DNA from: an uncultured Bacillota bacterium | GTDB taxonomy: Bacteria > Bacillota > Clostridia > Lachnospirales > Lachnospiraceae | NCBI GenBank assembly: GCA_958352855.1 | Contig: CATWQE010000009.1 | Span: 1-64,000, forward strand | DNA length: 64,000 bases | Direction of reading: 5' to 3' | Shown here: positions 36,275-45,173 of the stretch, piece after piece | Layout: every line of letters starts with the position of its first letter | Numbering within the stretch: the first letter of the stretch is position 1 | The notes under the pieces: generated by a model | Database searches by the model: none | What the model saw: the letters and a program-made list of their open reading frames with translations, nothing else | Told to the model about the DNA's origin: nothing | Program-made: the position numbers and the translations under genes

Positions 36275-36825
36275 AATCCTAAGGGAAAAAGTGAAATTGT
36301 TTCAAAAACAACAGCTATTAGTAGTAAATTTTTTATATAATTTAACTTTATAGGTATACATACAGTTATCATTAAATAACCCAATATAATGCATATCGCC
36401 TGTATCTTTAACTTCTTATATTTTTCTCTAGAAATTGGATTATTAGGGGTTCCTTTGGGTCCTATAAATGCTAAAAGAATTATACACACAATGTATATCC
36501 ATACTGAAATTAATATATCTATGCTAAAATTATGTGAGATCACTGCCCCTCCCATGACAAAAGCCCCAGTTGCCAATAAACAAGACGAGCTTTTATTAAA
36601 ATGTATTCCACCAGCAGTCATTTTCAAAGTTCCATACGCTGCCAATAAAAGTATTGCTTCTATAAAAATTCCAATTACCTTCGCCATCACGAGAATAGTA
36701 CCAATCATAACAATATTATGCACTAAAATCTCCAGACCAAGCATCATCTCCATTCGCTCTTTCTCATTCCATATGGTTTCATTCGCATCTAAGTAATTAA
36801 CAATTTTTTTCGCTATAATCTCCAT
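36253..36825 (-). CDS. agrB: AgrB-like peptide-processing membrane protease
   Basis: A 190-residue accessory gene regulator B protein. It has about five or six membrane segments and the catalytic pair H75 and C82 in AGGIHFNKSSSC, the family signature. AgrB cuts an AgrD precursor at its C-terminal side and forms the thiolactone or lactone ring. The gene ends inside the terminator shared with the AgrC-like gene, and no AgrD gene is seen next to it on either side. The ATG at 36825 follows GGGGGAT-type sequence. Confidence 0.9.
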   Translation of the reverse strand: MEIIAKKIVNYLDANETIWNEKERMEMMLGLEILVHNIVMIGTILVMAKVIGIFIEAILLLAAYGTLKMTAGGIHFNKSSSCLLATGAFVMGGAVISHNFSIDILISVWIYIVCIILLAFIGPKGTPNNPISREKYKKLKIQAICIILGYLMITVCIPIKLNYIKNLLLIAVVFETISLFPLGLKSRNKC

Positions 36826-37023
36826 CTCTTATCCCCCTTACACAGTAAGAATACCAAATTCTTTTCCTATTTTCTTCACTTTCTAACAAACGTCCAGTTT
36901 TATATAATTTCCGTCAATACATATTTATTCATTCTGTGTTTTGCAACGTTTATTTTTATTCTTCAATTGTAAACCAAAACACAGTATAATATAAATAACC
37001 TTAAGCAAAAGGAGTCTAACGCT

Positions 37024-37758
37024 ATGATTGATATTTATATTTGTGAAGATAATAAAAAACACTTAGAACTTTTCAAAAAATATATAACCAACACTATTCT
37101 CATTGAAAATTTAGATATGAAAATTGCACTTGCTACTTCTAATCCTCATGAACTTCTTGAGCAAATATCTTCTCTTGGGAATATAGGTTTATTTTTTCTT
37201 GATATTGATTTGCAATCAAGTATCAATGGTTTAGCAACTGCCCAGCAAATTCGGGAACTACAACCTCGTTGCTTTATAATTTTTATAACTTCTCATTCCG
37301 AAATGAGTTTTTTAACCTTTCAATATAAAACAGAAGCCTTGGATTTTATCATTAAGGATTCTTCTGAACATATAAAACAAAAAATTCATGAGAATCTTCT
37401 GAAAGTAGAAGAAAGATATACTTCTATGAATAATTCTCTGAATAAAACTTTTACGATTCTTCAACATGATAAACGTATTGCTATAGATTATAATGATATT
37501 ATTTTTTTTGAAACTTCTAGTAATATACATAAAATTATTCTTCATGCTAAAAAGCGCATAATAGAATTTACCGGACAATTAAAAGATATAGAAAAACAAT
37601 TAGATAATCGTTTTTACCGCTGCCACAGATCTTATCTTATCAATAAGGATAATATCTCAGAAGTCAACTTTAAAGAATTGCTCGTACATATGAATAATGG
37701 CGAAATATGTCCCGTTTCTGTCAGATTAAAAAAGGGATTGAAACATTTTGATAGCTAA
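37024..37758 (+). CDS. LytTR-family response regulator (AgrA-like)
   Basis: A 244-residue regulator. The receiver domain (1-125) has the acidic pair in ICEDN and the phospho-acceptor D60 in LFFLDIDL. The LytTR DNA-binding domain follows from about 140 (IDYNDIIFFETSSNIHKIILHAKKRIIEFTGQLKDIEKQL, FYRCHRSYLINKDNI). AAAGGAG precedes the ATG. It is the natural partner of the AgrC-like kinase 0.8 kb away and divergent from the AgrB-like gene, and probably controls the agr genes and the exporter. Confidence 0.92.
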   Translation: MIDIYICEDNKKHLELFKKYITNTILIENLDMKIALATSNPHELLEQISSLGNIGLFFLDIDLQSSINGLATAQQIRELQPRCFIIFITSHSEMSFLTFQYKTEALDFIIKDSSEHIKQKIHENLLKVEERYTSMNNSLNKTFTILQHDKRIAIDYNDIIFFETSSNIHKIILHAKKRIIEFTGQLKDIEKQLDNRFYRCHRSYLINKDNISEVNFKELLVHMNNGEICPVSVRLKKGLKHFDS

Positions 37759-37782
37759 ATATCCTCTTAATCTTTTAGGGGT

Positions 37783-37825
37783 GAGAAAGAAATGCACGCT
37801 GAAAATATTTTTACATTTCTTTCTC
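37783..37825 (+). terminator. Hairpin after the LytTR gene
   Basis: A perfect 12-bp stem (GAGAAAGAAATG at 37783-37794, CATTTCTTTCTC at 37814-37825) lies between two converging genes. The T run after it is interrupted by C, so termination strength is unsure. Confidence 0.55.
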
Positions 37826-37845
37826 CCTCTTCTTTCTACCCTTTT

Positions 37846-40140
37846 CTACCTTCCTGCCCTGTAATAATTAATCAGGCATCCATCCAGGATAATCTGTCTT
37901 TCATCTGCTGTCATTTCTCCCAGATATAAAGTAAATTCTTTCAGTGATTCTCCCACTACATAAGCCTTTACTTCTCTGGCACTGTTTTCAATGGCTCTCT
38001 TGATTCCAGGAACAAAGAGGTACTCTCCATTTTTAAAAGGAAGCTCTCCCTCTGGAATCAGGAATGGCAGCATTCCCCAGTTCATTAAATTGGAACGATA
38101 TCTCTTCGTGGCATATTCATTTGCAATATTAGCCCAGCCTCCTAAAACCTTCTGACAGGAAGCAGCCTGTTCTCTTGCTGATCCGTCCCCTGGTTTTACA
38201 GCAAAAATGGTACTTCCGATTCCTGTGTTTTCGTTATTCACATCTGGATAAACAACTTTTACCTGTTCAAGTACCTTTCCTGCTTCCGTTACTGCTTCAC
38301 CTGGACACTTGCCTTCTTCTCTGGCTATTTCCGCTTTCTGCACTTCTTTTGCTTTTCCCACATAAGCCGGGTCTTTTCTGGACAGGGCAAACTCAGCCAG
38401 TCTCAATGGGTTGGAACGGAAAGAGGATGTTTCACCGGAAGGAATGAGTTCGTCTGTGGTAGTAACCGGGTCATGGATTTCTGACACCACCTTCAGAAGA
38501 AGATTTTCCGTAAGCGCCGGCATTTTCGGCCAGTCTTTAATATTCGGCCCAAACTGCACTTCCACCGTTTCATCTGCCACACCTTTACTATCAAATACGC
38601 GGTTTGCATAAATAGTACTGTCAAAGTAATATTTCGGCTTTCTATATTCACCGGCATACTCTGTAGCAGGTGTGAGGAAGCCTTTATTTGCAGCCGTAGC
38701 CGCAATGGAACGGGCATCCATAAGGGCCACCGAAGAAATCTGTCCTTCCTGAATCTTAGAGCCTTCACGATTTGGGAAGTTTCTGGTAGAATGACGAATG
38801 CTAAGAGCATTGTTTGCAGGTGTATCACCTGCTCCAAAGCAAGGACCGCAGAAAGCTGTTTTCACCACTGCTCCTGTCTGAATCAAATCAGCCAGAACTC
38901 CATTCTTAGCCAGTTCCATATAAATCGGTGTACTGGCAGGATAAATACTCAACGTAAAGGCATCTGCTCCTATACTGCTGCCTTTGAGAATATCTGCTGC
39001 ATCACAGATGTTTTCAAATCCGCCTCCCGCGCAGCCTGCAATAATTCCCTGCTCCACATACAATTTTCCGTCTCTTACCTTGTCCTTTAAGGTATATGGA
39101 ATCTTTCCATCCAGACTTATCTGTGCCTTTCTCTCCACATCATCCAGAATATCCATTAAATTCTCATTGAGTTCCTCAATGGTATAGGTATTACTTGGGT
39201 GGAAAGGCATGGCAATCATAGGACGAATCTGCCCCAGATCCACATAAACCAGACCATCATAATAAGTTACTGCTCCAGGCTGAAGCTCCCGGTAGGCATC
39301 TTCTCTTCCATGAATTTCATAAAAATCTTTCACAATGGAGTCTGTTTTCCAAATGGAAGAAAGGCAGGTAGTTTCTGTTGTCATAACATCCACACCGATT
39401 CTGAAATCAGCGCTTAAATTTTCCACACCGGGACCTACAAATTCCATAACTTTATTTTTCACATAGCCATTGGCAAACACAGCCCCGATAATCGCCAGGG
39501 CAACGTCCTGAGGACCTACCCCTGGAATCGGCTTTCCTGTAAGATAAATACCTACCACTTCCGGACGTTTAATATCATAAGTCCTTCCCAAAAGCTGTTT
39601 CACAAGCTCAGGACCGCCTTCTCCCATAGCCATAGTTCCCAAAGCTCCATAGCGGGTATGGCTGTCAGAGCCAAGAATCATCTTACCCCCTTCTGCCAGC
39701 ATTTCTCTGGCAAACTGGTGGATAACAGCCTGATGAGGGGGTACATAAACACCACCATAGCGCTTTGCACAGGTGAGACCAAACATATGGTCATCCTCAT
39801 TGATGGTTCCACCTACTGCGCACAGGGAATTATGGCAGTTGGTAAGCACATAAGGAATGGGAAATTTCTCCAGTCCTGATGCCCTGGCGGTCTGAATAAT
39901 TCCCACAAACGTAATATCATGAGACGTTAGTTTATCAAATTTAATCTTTAAATTATCCATGTTGCCAGAAGTATTGTGGTTGGCAAGAATAGAATATGCA
40001 ATGGTATTCTTCGCTGCCTCTTCTTTCCTGGGAGCATTTTTTCCTGTCAGAGAATGAATCCATGCTCCTGTCTCCGGTCCATCCTCCATAAGCTCCGTCC
40101 CATTGATTAACCAAGCGCCTTTTTTATATAAATTTATCAT
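37846..40140 (-). CDS. Aconitase-family hydratase
   Basis: A 764-residue [4Fe-4S] enzyme that interconverts citrate and isocitrate or a related acid. The cluster cysteines are C370 (IIAGCAGGG), C431 and C434 (AFCGPCFGAG), matching the mitochondrial aconitase set in spacing; GSDSHTRYG and the late GDGSAREQAAS block are the other active-site parts. Its size is that of mitochondrial-type aconitase, not the 640-residue Aquifex type. It is transcribed alone. Citrate synthase and isocitrate dehydrogenase are not in the window. GGAGG stands six bases before the ATG. Confidence 0.9.
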   Translation of the reverse strand: MINLYKKGAWLINGTELMEDGPETGAWIHSLTGKNAPRKEEAAKNTIAYSILANHNTSGNMDNLKIKFDKLTSHDITFVGIIQTARASGLEKFPIPYVLTNCHNSLCAVGGTINEDDHMFGLTCAKRYGGVYVPPHQAVIHQFAREMLAEGGKMILGSDSHTRYGALGTMAMGEGGPELVKQLLGRTYDIKRPEVVGIYLTGKPIPGVGPQDVALAIIGAVFANGYVKNKVMEFVGPGVENLSADFRIGVDVMTTETTCLSSIWKTDSIVKDFYEIHGREDAYRELQPGAVTYYDGLVYVDLGQIRPMIAMPFHPSNTYTIEELNENLMDILDDVERKAQISLDGKIPYTLKDKVRDGKLYVEQGIIAGCAGGGFENICDAADILKGSSIGADAFTLSIYPASTPIYMELAKNGVLADLIQTGAVVKTAFCGPCFGAGDTPANNALSIRHSTRNFPNREGSKIQEGQISSVALMDARSIAATAANKGFLTPATEYAGEYRKPKYYFDSTIYANRVFDSKGVADETVEVQFGPNIKDWPKMPALTENLLLKVVSEIHDPVTTTDELIPSGETSSFRSNPLRLAEFALSRKDPAYVGKAKEVQKAEIAREEGKCPGEAVTEAGKVLEQVKVVYPDVNNENTGIGSTIFAVKPGDGSAREQAASCQKVLGGWANIANEYATKRYRSNLMNWGMLPFLIPEGELPFKNGEYLFVPGIKRAIENSAREVKAYVVGESLKEFTLYLGEMTADERQIILDGCLINYYRAGR

Positions 40141-40251
40141 ACCGCTCCTCCATTTCTTTTTTCAATCTGGTTTCTATTATAGATTTTATTATAGTAAAAT
40201 GCAAGTATTTTAGTGTATTAAATTAATTGTATACAATTTGCATGTAAAAAC

Positions 40252-40310
40252 AAGAACTGTCTCATTAAGCTGTATCCATATTCCAGATATGCCTTAATGA
40301 AGCAGTCCTT
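40252..40310 (-). terminator. Terminator of the CdaR-like gene, family with 54026-54074
   Basis: ACTGTCTCATTAAG (40256-40269) pairs with CTTAATGAAGCAGT (40293-40306), two mismatches, and a T run follows on the minus strand. The arms resemble those of the terminator at 54026-54074. Confidence 0.7.
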
Positions 40311-40327
40311 TATTGCTTATCTCTGTC

Positions 40328-41413
40328 TTAATCCTGTTTTCTCATAAATTCCATATAGCTGGAAACCATCAGAGCAATTTTAAAAGTCAGGGCATCGTCA
40401 AACACACGTATGTCAAGTCCTGTACTCTTCTGGATTTTCTCCAGTCTGTATACCAGTGTATTTCTATGAAGGAATAACTGTCTGGAGGTTTCGGAAATAT
40501 TCAGGTTGTTGTCAAAGAATTTATTAATGGTATTTAAGGTCTCATCATCTAATGATTCCGGCAGCTTTCCCCCAAATACTTCTTTCATAAACATTTCGCA
40601 AAGAGGCATTGGAAGCTGGTAAATCAGACGTCCGATTCCCAGATTATTGTATCCTACAATGCTCTTCTCCACATAGAAAATTTTCCCTACATCAAGAGCC
40701 ATTTTTGCTTCTTTGTAAGAGCGTGACACATCCTTGATTTCATTGATAATATTTCCATAGGAAACACGTACCTGTGACATTGCCTCAGCGTTTAACATAT
40801 CCACAATCATCTTGGCAATTCCTTCGATTTCCTCATAACCGTCATTTTCTTCCAGACTGCGGACAATAATAATATTTTTCTCATCAATGGCTGTAATAAA
40901 ATCATTGTTCCTGGAAATAAACAGGTTCTTGAGGATTTCCATAGAATCCTGGTCTTTTTCATTCTTTGTTTCAATGAGAAGTACCACACGTTTTGCTTCT
41001 ACTGCAATATGAAGTTTTTTGGCTCTGTTATAAACATCCACTAAAAGCAGATTGTCCAGAATCAGGTTCTGGATAAAGTTGGATTTATCAAAGCGTTCCT
41101 TATAGGCAACAATCAGATTCTGTATCTGCGCTACTGCTACACGACCAATCATATACGCATCTTCATTGCTTCCTCTTGCTACCAGCACATACTCTACTGC
41201 CTGGTTATCATAAATTTTAAAGAAATGATACCCTTTAATCACCTGGCTGTCTGCCATGGATTCTGCAAAAGCTCTGATATCGCCAAAATCTTCATTTTCC
41301 ACAGCAAAGGTGGTAGAATTCACCTTTCCATCTATATCCATAACACAAAGGTCAATTCTGGTAATGGCTCTTAATTCGTCTAATGTTTTTTGTATTACCT
41401 GGCTTGAAATCAT
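40328..41413 (-). CDS. CdaR/PucR-family transcriptional regulator
   Basis: A 361-residue regulator with an N-terminal sugar-diacid-recognition-like domain (about 1-135), a middle GGDEF-like domain (about 140-260) and a C-terminal helix-turn-helix (NLNISETSRQLFLHRNTLVYRLEKIQKSTGLDIR). This is the CdaR layout; CdaR proteins often sense organic acids such as glycerate or diacids. It is next to the aconitase gene on the same strand, so control of that gene is a fair guess. AAGGAG precedes the ATG. Confidence 0.88.
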   Translation of the reverse strand: MISSQVIQKTLDELRAITRIDLCVMDIDGKVNSTTFAVENEDFGDIRAFAESMADSQVIKGYHFFKIYDNQAVEYVLVARGSNEDAYMIGRVAVAQIQNLIVAYKERFDKSNFIQNLILDNLLLVDVYNRAKKLHIAVEAKRVVLLIETKNEKDQDSMEILKNLFISRNNDFITAIDEKNIIIVRSLEENDGYEEIEGIAKMIVDMLNAEAMSQVRVSYGNIINEIKDVSRSYKEAKMALDVGKIFYVEKSIVGYNNLGIGRLIYQLPMPLCEMFMKEVFGGKLPESLDDETLNTINKFFDNNLNISETSRQLFLHRNTLVYRLEKIQKSTGLDIRVFDDALTFKIALMVSSYMEFMRKQD

Positions 41414-41538
41414 AGTTTCTTCTCTCCTTTGGGCGCTATCCCGAGATTTTCTAGGTTAATAATACCTTATTTTTCGACTGTTGGCAACCTGCCTGTTTGG
41501 AATTATTCAAATTATTTCTTTCCTTTTTTTGATTTTCG

Positions 41539-41696
41539 TGCTAAAATAAAGAAAAAGCATTATTTTCTTATTATCTATCGGCTCTGCCAATCTATTTTCA
41601 ATTCTTATTTCGGAAAATTCATGCTTTCCCAACATAAGAAGCAGGAGATTCCGAAAAAACAGGAATCTCCGTAACATCAAATAAAGGAGGTTCTTA
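41539..41696 (+). repeat. 158-bp leader, copy 2 of the Rpn element
   Basis: Same sequence as 1851-2008 except for one base. The perfect 9-bp stem is at 41644-41652 and 41662-41670, and AAGGAGG precedes the ATG at 41697. Similarity between the two loci begins at 41539 and, at the other end, stops at the gene's stop codon. Confidence 0.85.
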
Positions 41697-42563
41697 ATGA
41701 GTGAAAAGAAAAAGAAACTGCAATGGCATCCCGCTTTTGTTGCAGGAATGCAGATTGAGTTTGGCGAAGAGGCCAGGTTTTTAACCTTTAACCCGGAGCA
41801 TCTGCTTGGGACAAAGCCCATGCAGATTGACATTTTAATCAAAAAGGATTCCCAACAGGTATTAAATAAAAATATCGGCAGAATCTTCCGCAAGCATAAT
41901 ATCATTGAATACAAAGCTCCCGGAGATTATTTAAGCATTGATGATTTTTATAAAGTTTACGGATATACCTGTTTCTACAAATCCAACACCAGAACTGCAG
42001 ATTCCATCAAATTTCAGGATTTGACCATTACACTGGTAAGCGAATCCTACCCCAGGAAGTTAATCCGGCATTTACAGCAAACACAGCATTATGATATAAA
42101 AGAAATGGAAGCTGGAATTTATTATGTCATTGGGTCTCCTCTTCCTATCCAGATAATTGTAACTGCAAAACTCTCAAAAGAAGAAAATTTCTGGCTGGGG
42201 AATTTAACGAATCATGTGAAAAATACAAAGGACGTACAGCATTTACTTGCTGAATATAAAAAGCATAAAAAAGATATCCTTTATGAATCCGTCATGGACA
42301 TTATTGTAAAAGCAAACCCTAAAATGTTTGAAAAGGAAGGTGACGTTATGTGTGAAGCGTTAGAAGAGTTAATGAAAGACGAATTAGAGGCTCAGATGCA
42401 GAAGGGCAAAGAAATAGGTCAAAAACTTGGAATATGCCAAGGTGAAACCCGCGTAAACCAGCTCAACCAGAAGCTCATTGCGCTTGGACGAATGGATGAT
42501 ATGTTGAAATCCGTCTCTGATACTGTATTTCAGCAAAAGTTATTCAAAGAGTTCAATCTTTAA
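41697..42563 (+). CDS. Rpn-type PD-(D/E)XK nuclease/putative transposase
   Basis: A 288-residue protein of the recombination-promoting nuclease/putative transposase family. The nuclease core is at the N terminus: D45 in MQIDILI, E71 and K73 in IIEYKAPGD. The middle is a family-typical alpha/beta region, and the C terminus (about 225-288) is charged and helical. Rpn proteins raise DNA recombination and cut DNA weakly; they are not true transposases. It is on the plus strand among minus-strand genes. A degenerate twin with the same leader lies 39.7 kb away at 2009-2273. Confidence 0.85.
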   Translation: MSEKKKKLQWHPAFVAGMQIEFGEEARFLTFNPEHLLGTKPMQIDILIKKDSQQVLNKNIGRIFRKHNIIEYKAPGDYLSIDDFYKVYGYTCFYKSNTRTADSIKFQDLTITLVSESYPRKLIRHLQQTQHYDIKEMEAGIYYVIGSPLPIQIIVTAKLSKEENFWLGNLTNHVKNTKDVQHLLAEYKKHKKDILYESVMDIIVKANPKMFEKEGDVMCEALEELMKDELEAQMQKGKEIGQKLGICQGETRVNQLNQKLIALGRMDDMLKSVSDTVFQQKLFKEFNL

Positions 42564-42570
42564 TTTAAAA

Positions 42571-42624
42571 AGAACCTCCTCACAGAGCATTTTCTTCCTT
42601 GCTCTGTGAGAAGGTTCTTTTTTG
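42571..42624. terminator. Bidirectional terminator, Rpn and araA genes
   Basis: AAGAACC (42571-42577) and CTCACAGAGCA (42580-42590) pair with TGCTCTGTGAG (42601-42611) and GGTTCTT (42614-42620), a two-base internal bulge apart, with T and A runs on either side. Confidence 0.85.
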
Positions 42625-42637
42625 TCAAAGGCTTTTC

Positions 42638-44143
42638 TTAAATATGCAGTCTGAAGGCTGCTTCATTCCATCGAAGCTCATTTTTCAGATTGCGGATAGT
42701 AGTATCTTTATCAATATAAACAGCTTCAATTCCCATAGCTGCCGCCCAGTCTCCCATCTGTTCTGCAGTGAGGTCATAGGAAAATGCTGTATGGTGGGCG
42801 CCTCCGGCTAAAATCCATGCTTCTGCACCTGTCTGCAGGTTCGGCTCCGGTGTCCAGAATGCAGTTGCCACCGGAAGTTTTGGCATAGGCTGTTCCACCT
42901 TCTTACAGTTCACATCATTAATAATGAGACGGAATCTGTCGCCTAAATCAATCAGAGATGTGGCAACGCCCCTTCCGGTCTTGGAAGTAAAGACCAGTCT
43001 GGCAGGGTCTTCTCTGTCACCCATGGAAAGAGGCTGACACTTGATGCTGATTGGTCCCTCTGCAATGGTAGGGCAAACTTCCAGCATATGCGCCTCCAGA
43101 ATACCTTCTTTTCCCGGAACCAGATTGTACGTATAGTCTTCCATAAAGGAAGTACCTTTTGCATCCTTTTTTCCTTGAGTCATAATCTTCATCAGGCGTA
43201 CCATGGCTGCTGTCTTCCAGTCACCTTCACCGCCGAATCCATAGCCTTTTTCCATTAATCGCTGAATTGCCAGCCCCGGAAGCTGCTGTAAGGAGCCCAA
43301 ATCCCCGAAGTGGGTAACAATGGCCTGATAATTTTTCTCTTCTAAGAAACGTTCAAATCCAATCTCAATCTGCGCCTGTACTGCAACATGCTTTCTGAAT
43401 TCTGCTGCGCCTCTTCCTTCCAGAAGAATTTCGTATTTGTCATAATATTCTTCTACCAAAGCATCTGTATCACCTTTGGACACTTCTTTCACCGCTTCTG
43501 CGATTTCATTCACCGGATAAGCATCTACTTCCCAGCCAAATTTAATCTGGGCTTCTACCTTATCCCCTTCTGTAACAGCTACATTTCTCATATTATCTGC
43601 AATTCTCATAACCCTGATGTGGCTGCTTTCAATAACGCCAATAGCTGTTCTCATCCAGGAGGCAATTCTCTCCTGAACTTCCTTATCATCCCAGAAGCCA
43701 ACAATGACTTTGCGTTCTATTTTCATACGGCTTACAATATGTCCATATTCTCTGTCACCATGAGCCGCCTGGTTTTCATTCATAAAGTCCATATCAATAC
43801 TGTCATAAGGAATCTCTCTGTTAAACTGTGTATGCAGATGAAGCAGCGGTTTTCTGTATTCCTGTAATCCTAAAATCCAGGATTTTGCAGGGGAAAAGGT
43901 GTGCATCCAGGTAATAACACCTGCACAGGTCTCATCTGCATTTGCCTCATTGAAGGTCTGGCGAATCATCGTGTTGGTAAGAAGTGTTGGCTTCCAAACC
44001 ACTTCATAAGGAAGAACCCCGGACTGATTCAGACGGTCTACCATAATTCTGGAATGTTCTGCCACATGTTCCAGACATTCATCTCCATATAAGTCCTGAG
44101 AACCAGTACAGAACCAGAACTTGTAATTTTTCATTTCTAACAT
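42638..44143 (-). CDS. araA: L-arabinose isomerase
   Basis: A 501-residue enzyme that turns L-arabinose into L-ribulose with a manganese ion. N-terminal FWFCTGSQDLYGDECLEHVAEHSR and GVITWMHTFSPAKSWI are clear family blocks, and the metal-site region reads EGDWKTAAMVRLMKIM and FMEDYTYNLVPGKEGILEAHMLEVCP. Length is normal for AraA (about 500). The ATG at 44143 has GGAGG nine bases upstream; the frame is open ten codons more. The AraC-type gene is divergent 149 bp away. The kinase and the epimerase of the pathway are not adjacent; the FGGY kinase at 138-1739 may be the kinase. Confidence 0.95.
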   Translation of the reverse strand: MLEMKNYKFWFCTGSQDLYGDECLEHVAEHSRIMVDRLNQSGVLPYEVVWKPTLLTNTMIRQTFNEANADETCAGVITWMHTFSPAKSWILGLQEYRKPLLHLHTQFNREIPYDSIDMDFMNENQAAHGDREYGHIVSRMKIERKVIVGFWDDKEVQERIASWMRTAIGVIESSHIRVMRIADNMRNVAVTEGDKVEAQIKFGWEVDAYPVNEIAEAVKEVSKGDTDALVEEYYDKYEILLEGRGAAEFRKHVAVQAQIEIGFERFLEEKNYQAIVTHFGDLGSLQQLPGLAIQRLMEKGYGFGGEGDWKTAAMVRLMKIMTQGKKDAKGTSFMEDYTYNLVPGKEGILEAHMLEVCPTIAEGPISIKCQPLSMGDREDPARLVFTSKTGRGVATSLIDLGDRFRLIINDVNCKKVEQPMPKLPVATAFWTPEPNLQTGAEAWILAGGAHHTAFSYDLTAEQMGDWAAAMGIEAVYIDKDTTIRNLKNELRWNEAAFRLHI

Positions 44144-44291
44144 TATTATTTCCCTCCGTTTTTCTCGAAACATTCTTGTCTTTCTAAGTGTGAGTATAGT
44201 ATGAAGAAGAAAAAAAGAAAAGAAATCTATTCTTTATTTATAGACATTTATTATCTTTTTTGTTACAGTAAAAAGAACAGGAGGGCTTCGT

Positions 44292-45173
44292 ATGTTAGCA
44301 AATTTTGAGAAAAGAGAACATTCTGATAAGTCAAACGTCTGGGCCGGAAGCTACCAAAATCTCCACAACCTGCCCCACTGGCATCTGGAATGTGAGCTGA
44401 TTTATGTAAAAAAAGGGGAAGTAACTGTTTCCTATAATAATACTGCCTACCACCTTCAGGAAGAAGACTGTATTTTTATCAACAGCGGAGAAATCCACTA
44501 TATTAAGGGTTCTAAAGACAGCATCACCATGATTCTCATGTTTGATACAGCTCTTCTTGGAAATATTTCATCCAGACACATCCAACTTCTCTACCCAAGA
44601 CTCAGACATCCTTATCCTGTGGTGGAATATTTCACCAACATACAAACAGAGCTTAAAAATAAAAAAGACTTTTACGATATTAAGGTTTCCTGCATGATGA
44701 CAAGCCTGATGATTGATATCTTCCGCCAGGAACCTTTGTGTGAACAAAAGCACTTAAAAGACAGCAGCTCCATTGAAAATTATAAGAGCCTGCTGTCTGA
44801 AATAGAAGAAAAATGCAGTTACATCACCTTTGAAGACGCCTGTAGCTTTATGGGGCTTTCCAAGCCTTATTTTTCCCGGTTTTTTAAAAATCTTTCCGGT
44901 ATGACCTTTTCCCAATACCTGAATATTATCCGCCTGGAAAAAGCCATCCAGATGCTGAACCACAATACTGAGCATCTGTCCATTACCCGGATTGCCTCTT
45001 CCTGCGGGTTTGATACCATACGTCATTTTAACCGGGTATTCAAGGAATTTACCGGCCTCTCCCCAAGACAGCTTCCAAAGGATTATGTGCTTAGTTCACA
45101 TTCCATCCGCGGGATGAAAAAGAATTTTAATCCTACGCTTCCTTGTTCAGTGCTGTTGGAAGACCCTTTATAA
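44292..45173 (+). CDS. AraC-family transcriptional regulator with cupin sensor
   Basis: A 293-residue regulator. The N-terminal cupin (about 20-130: LPHWHLECELIYVKKGEVTVSYNNTAYHLQEEDCIFINSGEIHYI) is the sugar-binding part, and the last 100 residues form two AraC helix-turn-helix units (ITRIASSCGFDTIRHFNRVFKEFTGLSPRQ). It faces away from araA, whose promoter lies in the shared 149 bp, and converges on the GH1 gene with a six-base overlap. Control of araA or of the beta-glucoside operon is likely. AGGAGG precedes the ATG. Confidence 0.9.
   Translation: MLANFEKREHSDKSNVWAGSYQNLHNLPHWHLECELIYVKKGEVTVSYNNTAYHLQEEDCIFINSGEIHYIKGSKDSITMILMFDTALLGNISSRHIQLLYPRLRHPYPVVEYFTNIQTELKNKKDFYDIKVSCMMTSLMIDIFRQEPLCEQKHLKDSSSIENYKSLLSEIEEKCSYITFEDACSFMGLSKPYFSRFFKNLSGMTFSQYLNIIRLEKAIQMLNHNTEHLSITRIASSCGFDTIRHFNRVFKEFTGLSPRQLPKDYVLSSHSIRGMKKNFNPTLPCSVLLEDPL

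Noticed and set aside
36960..36995. TTGTAA and TATAAT before the LytTR gene as one promoter
   Set aside because: The spacer is only 12 bases, too short; only the -10 box is credible.
36826..37023. Possible AgrD gene upstream of agrB
   Set aside because: The best short frame (GTG start, 13 codons, ending GILTV) lacks a ribosome binding site, cysteine or serine for a ring, and the acidic AgrD tail.
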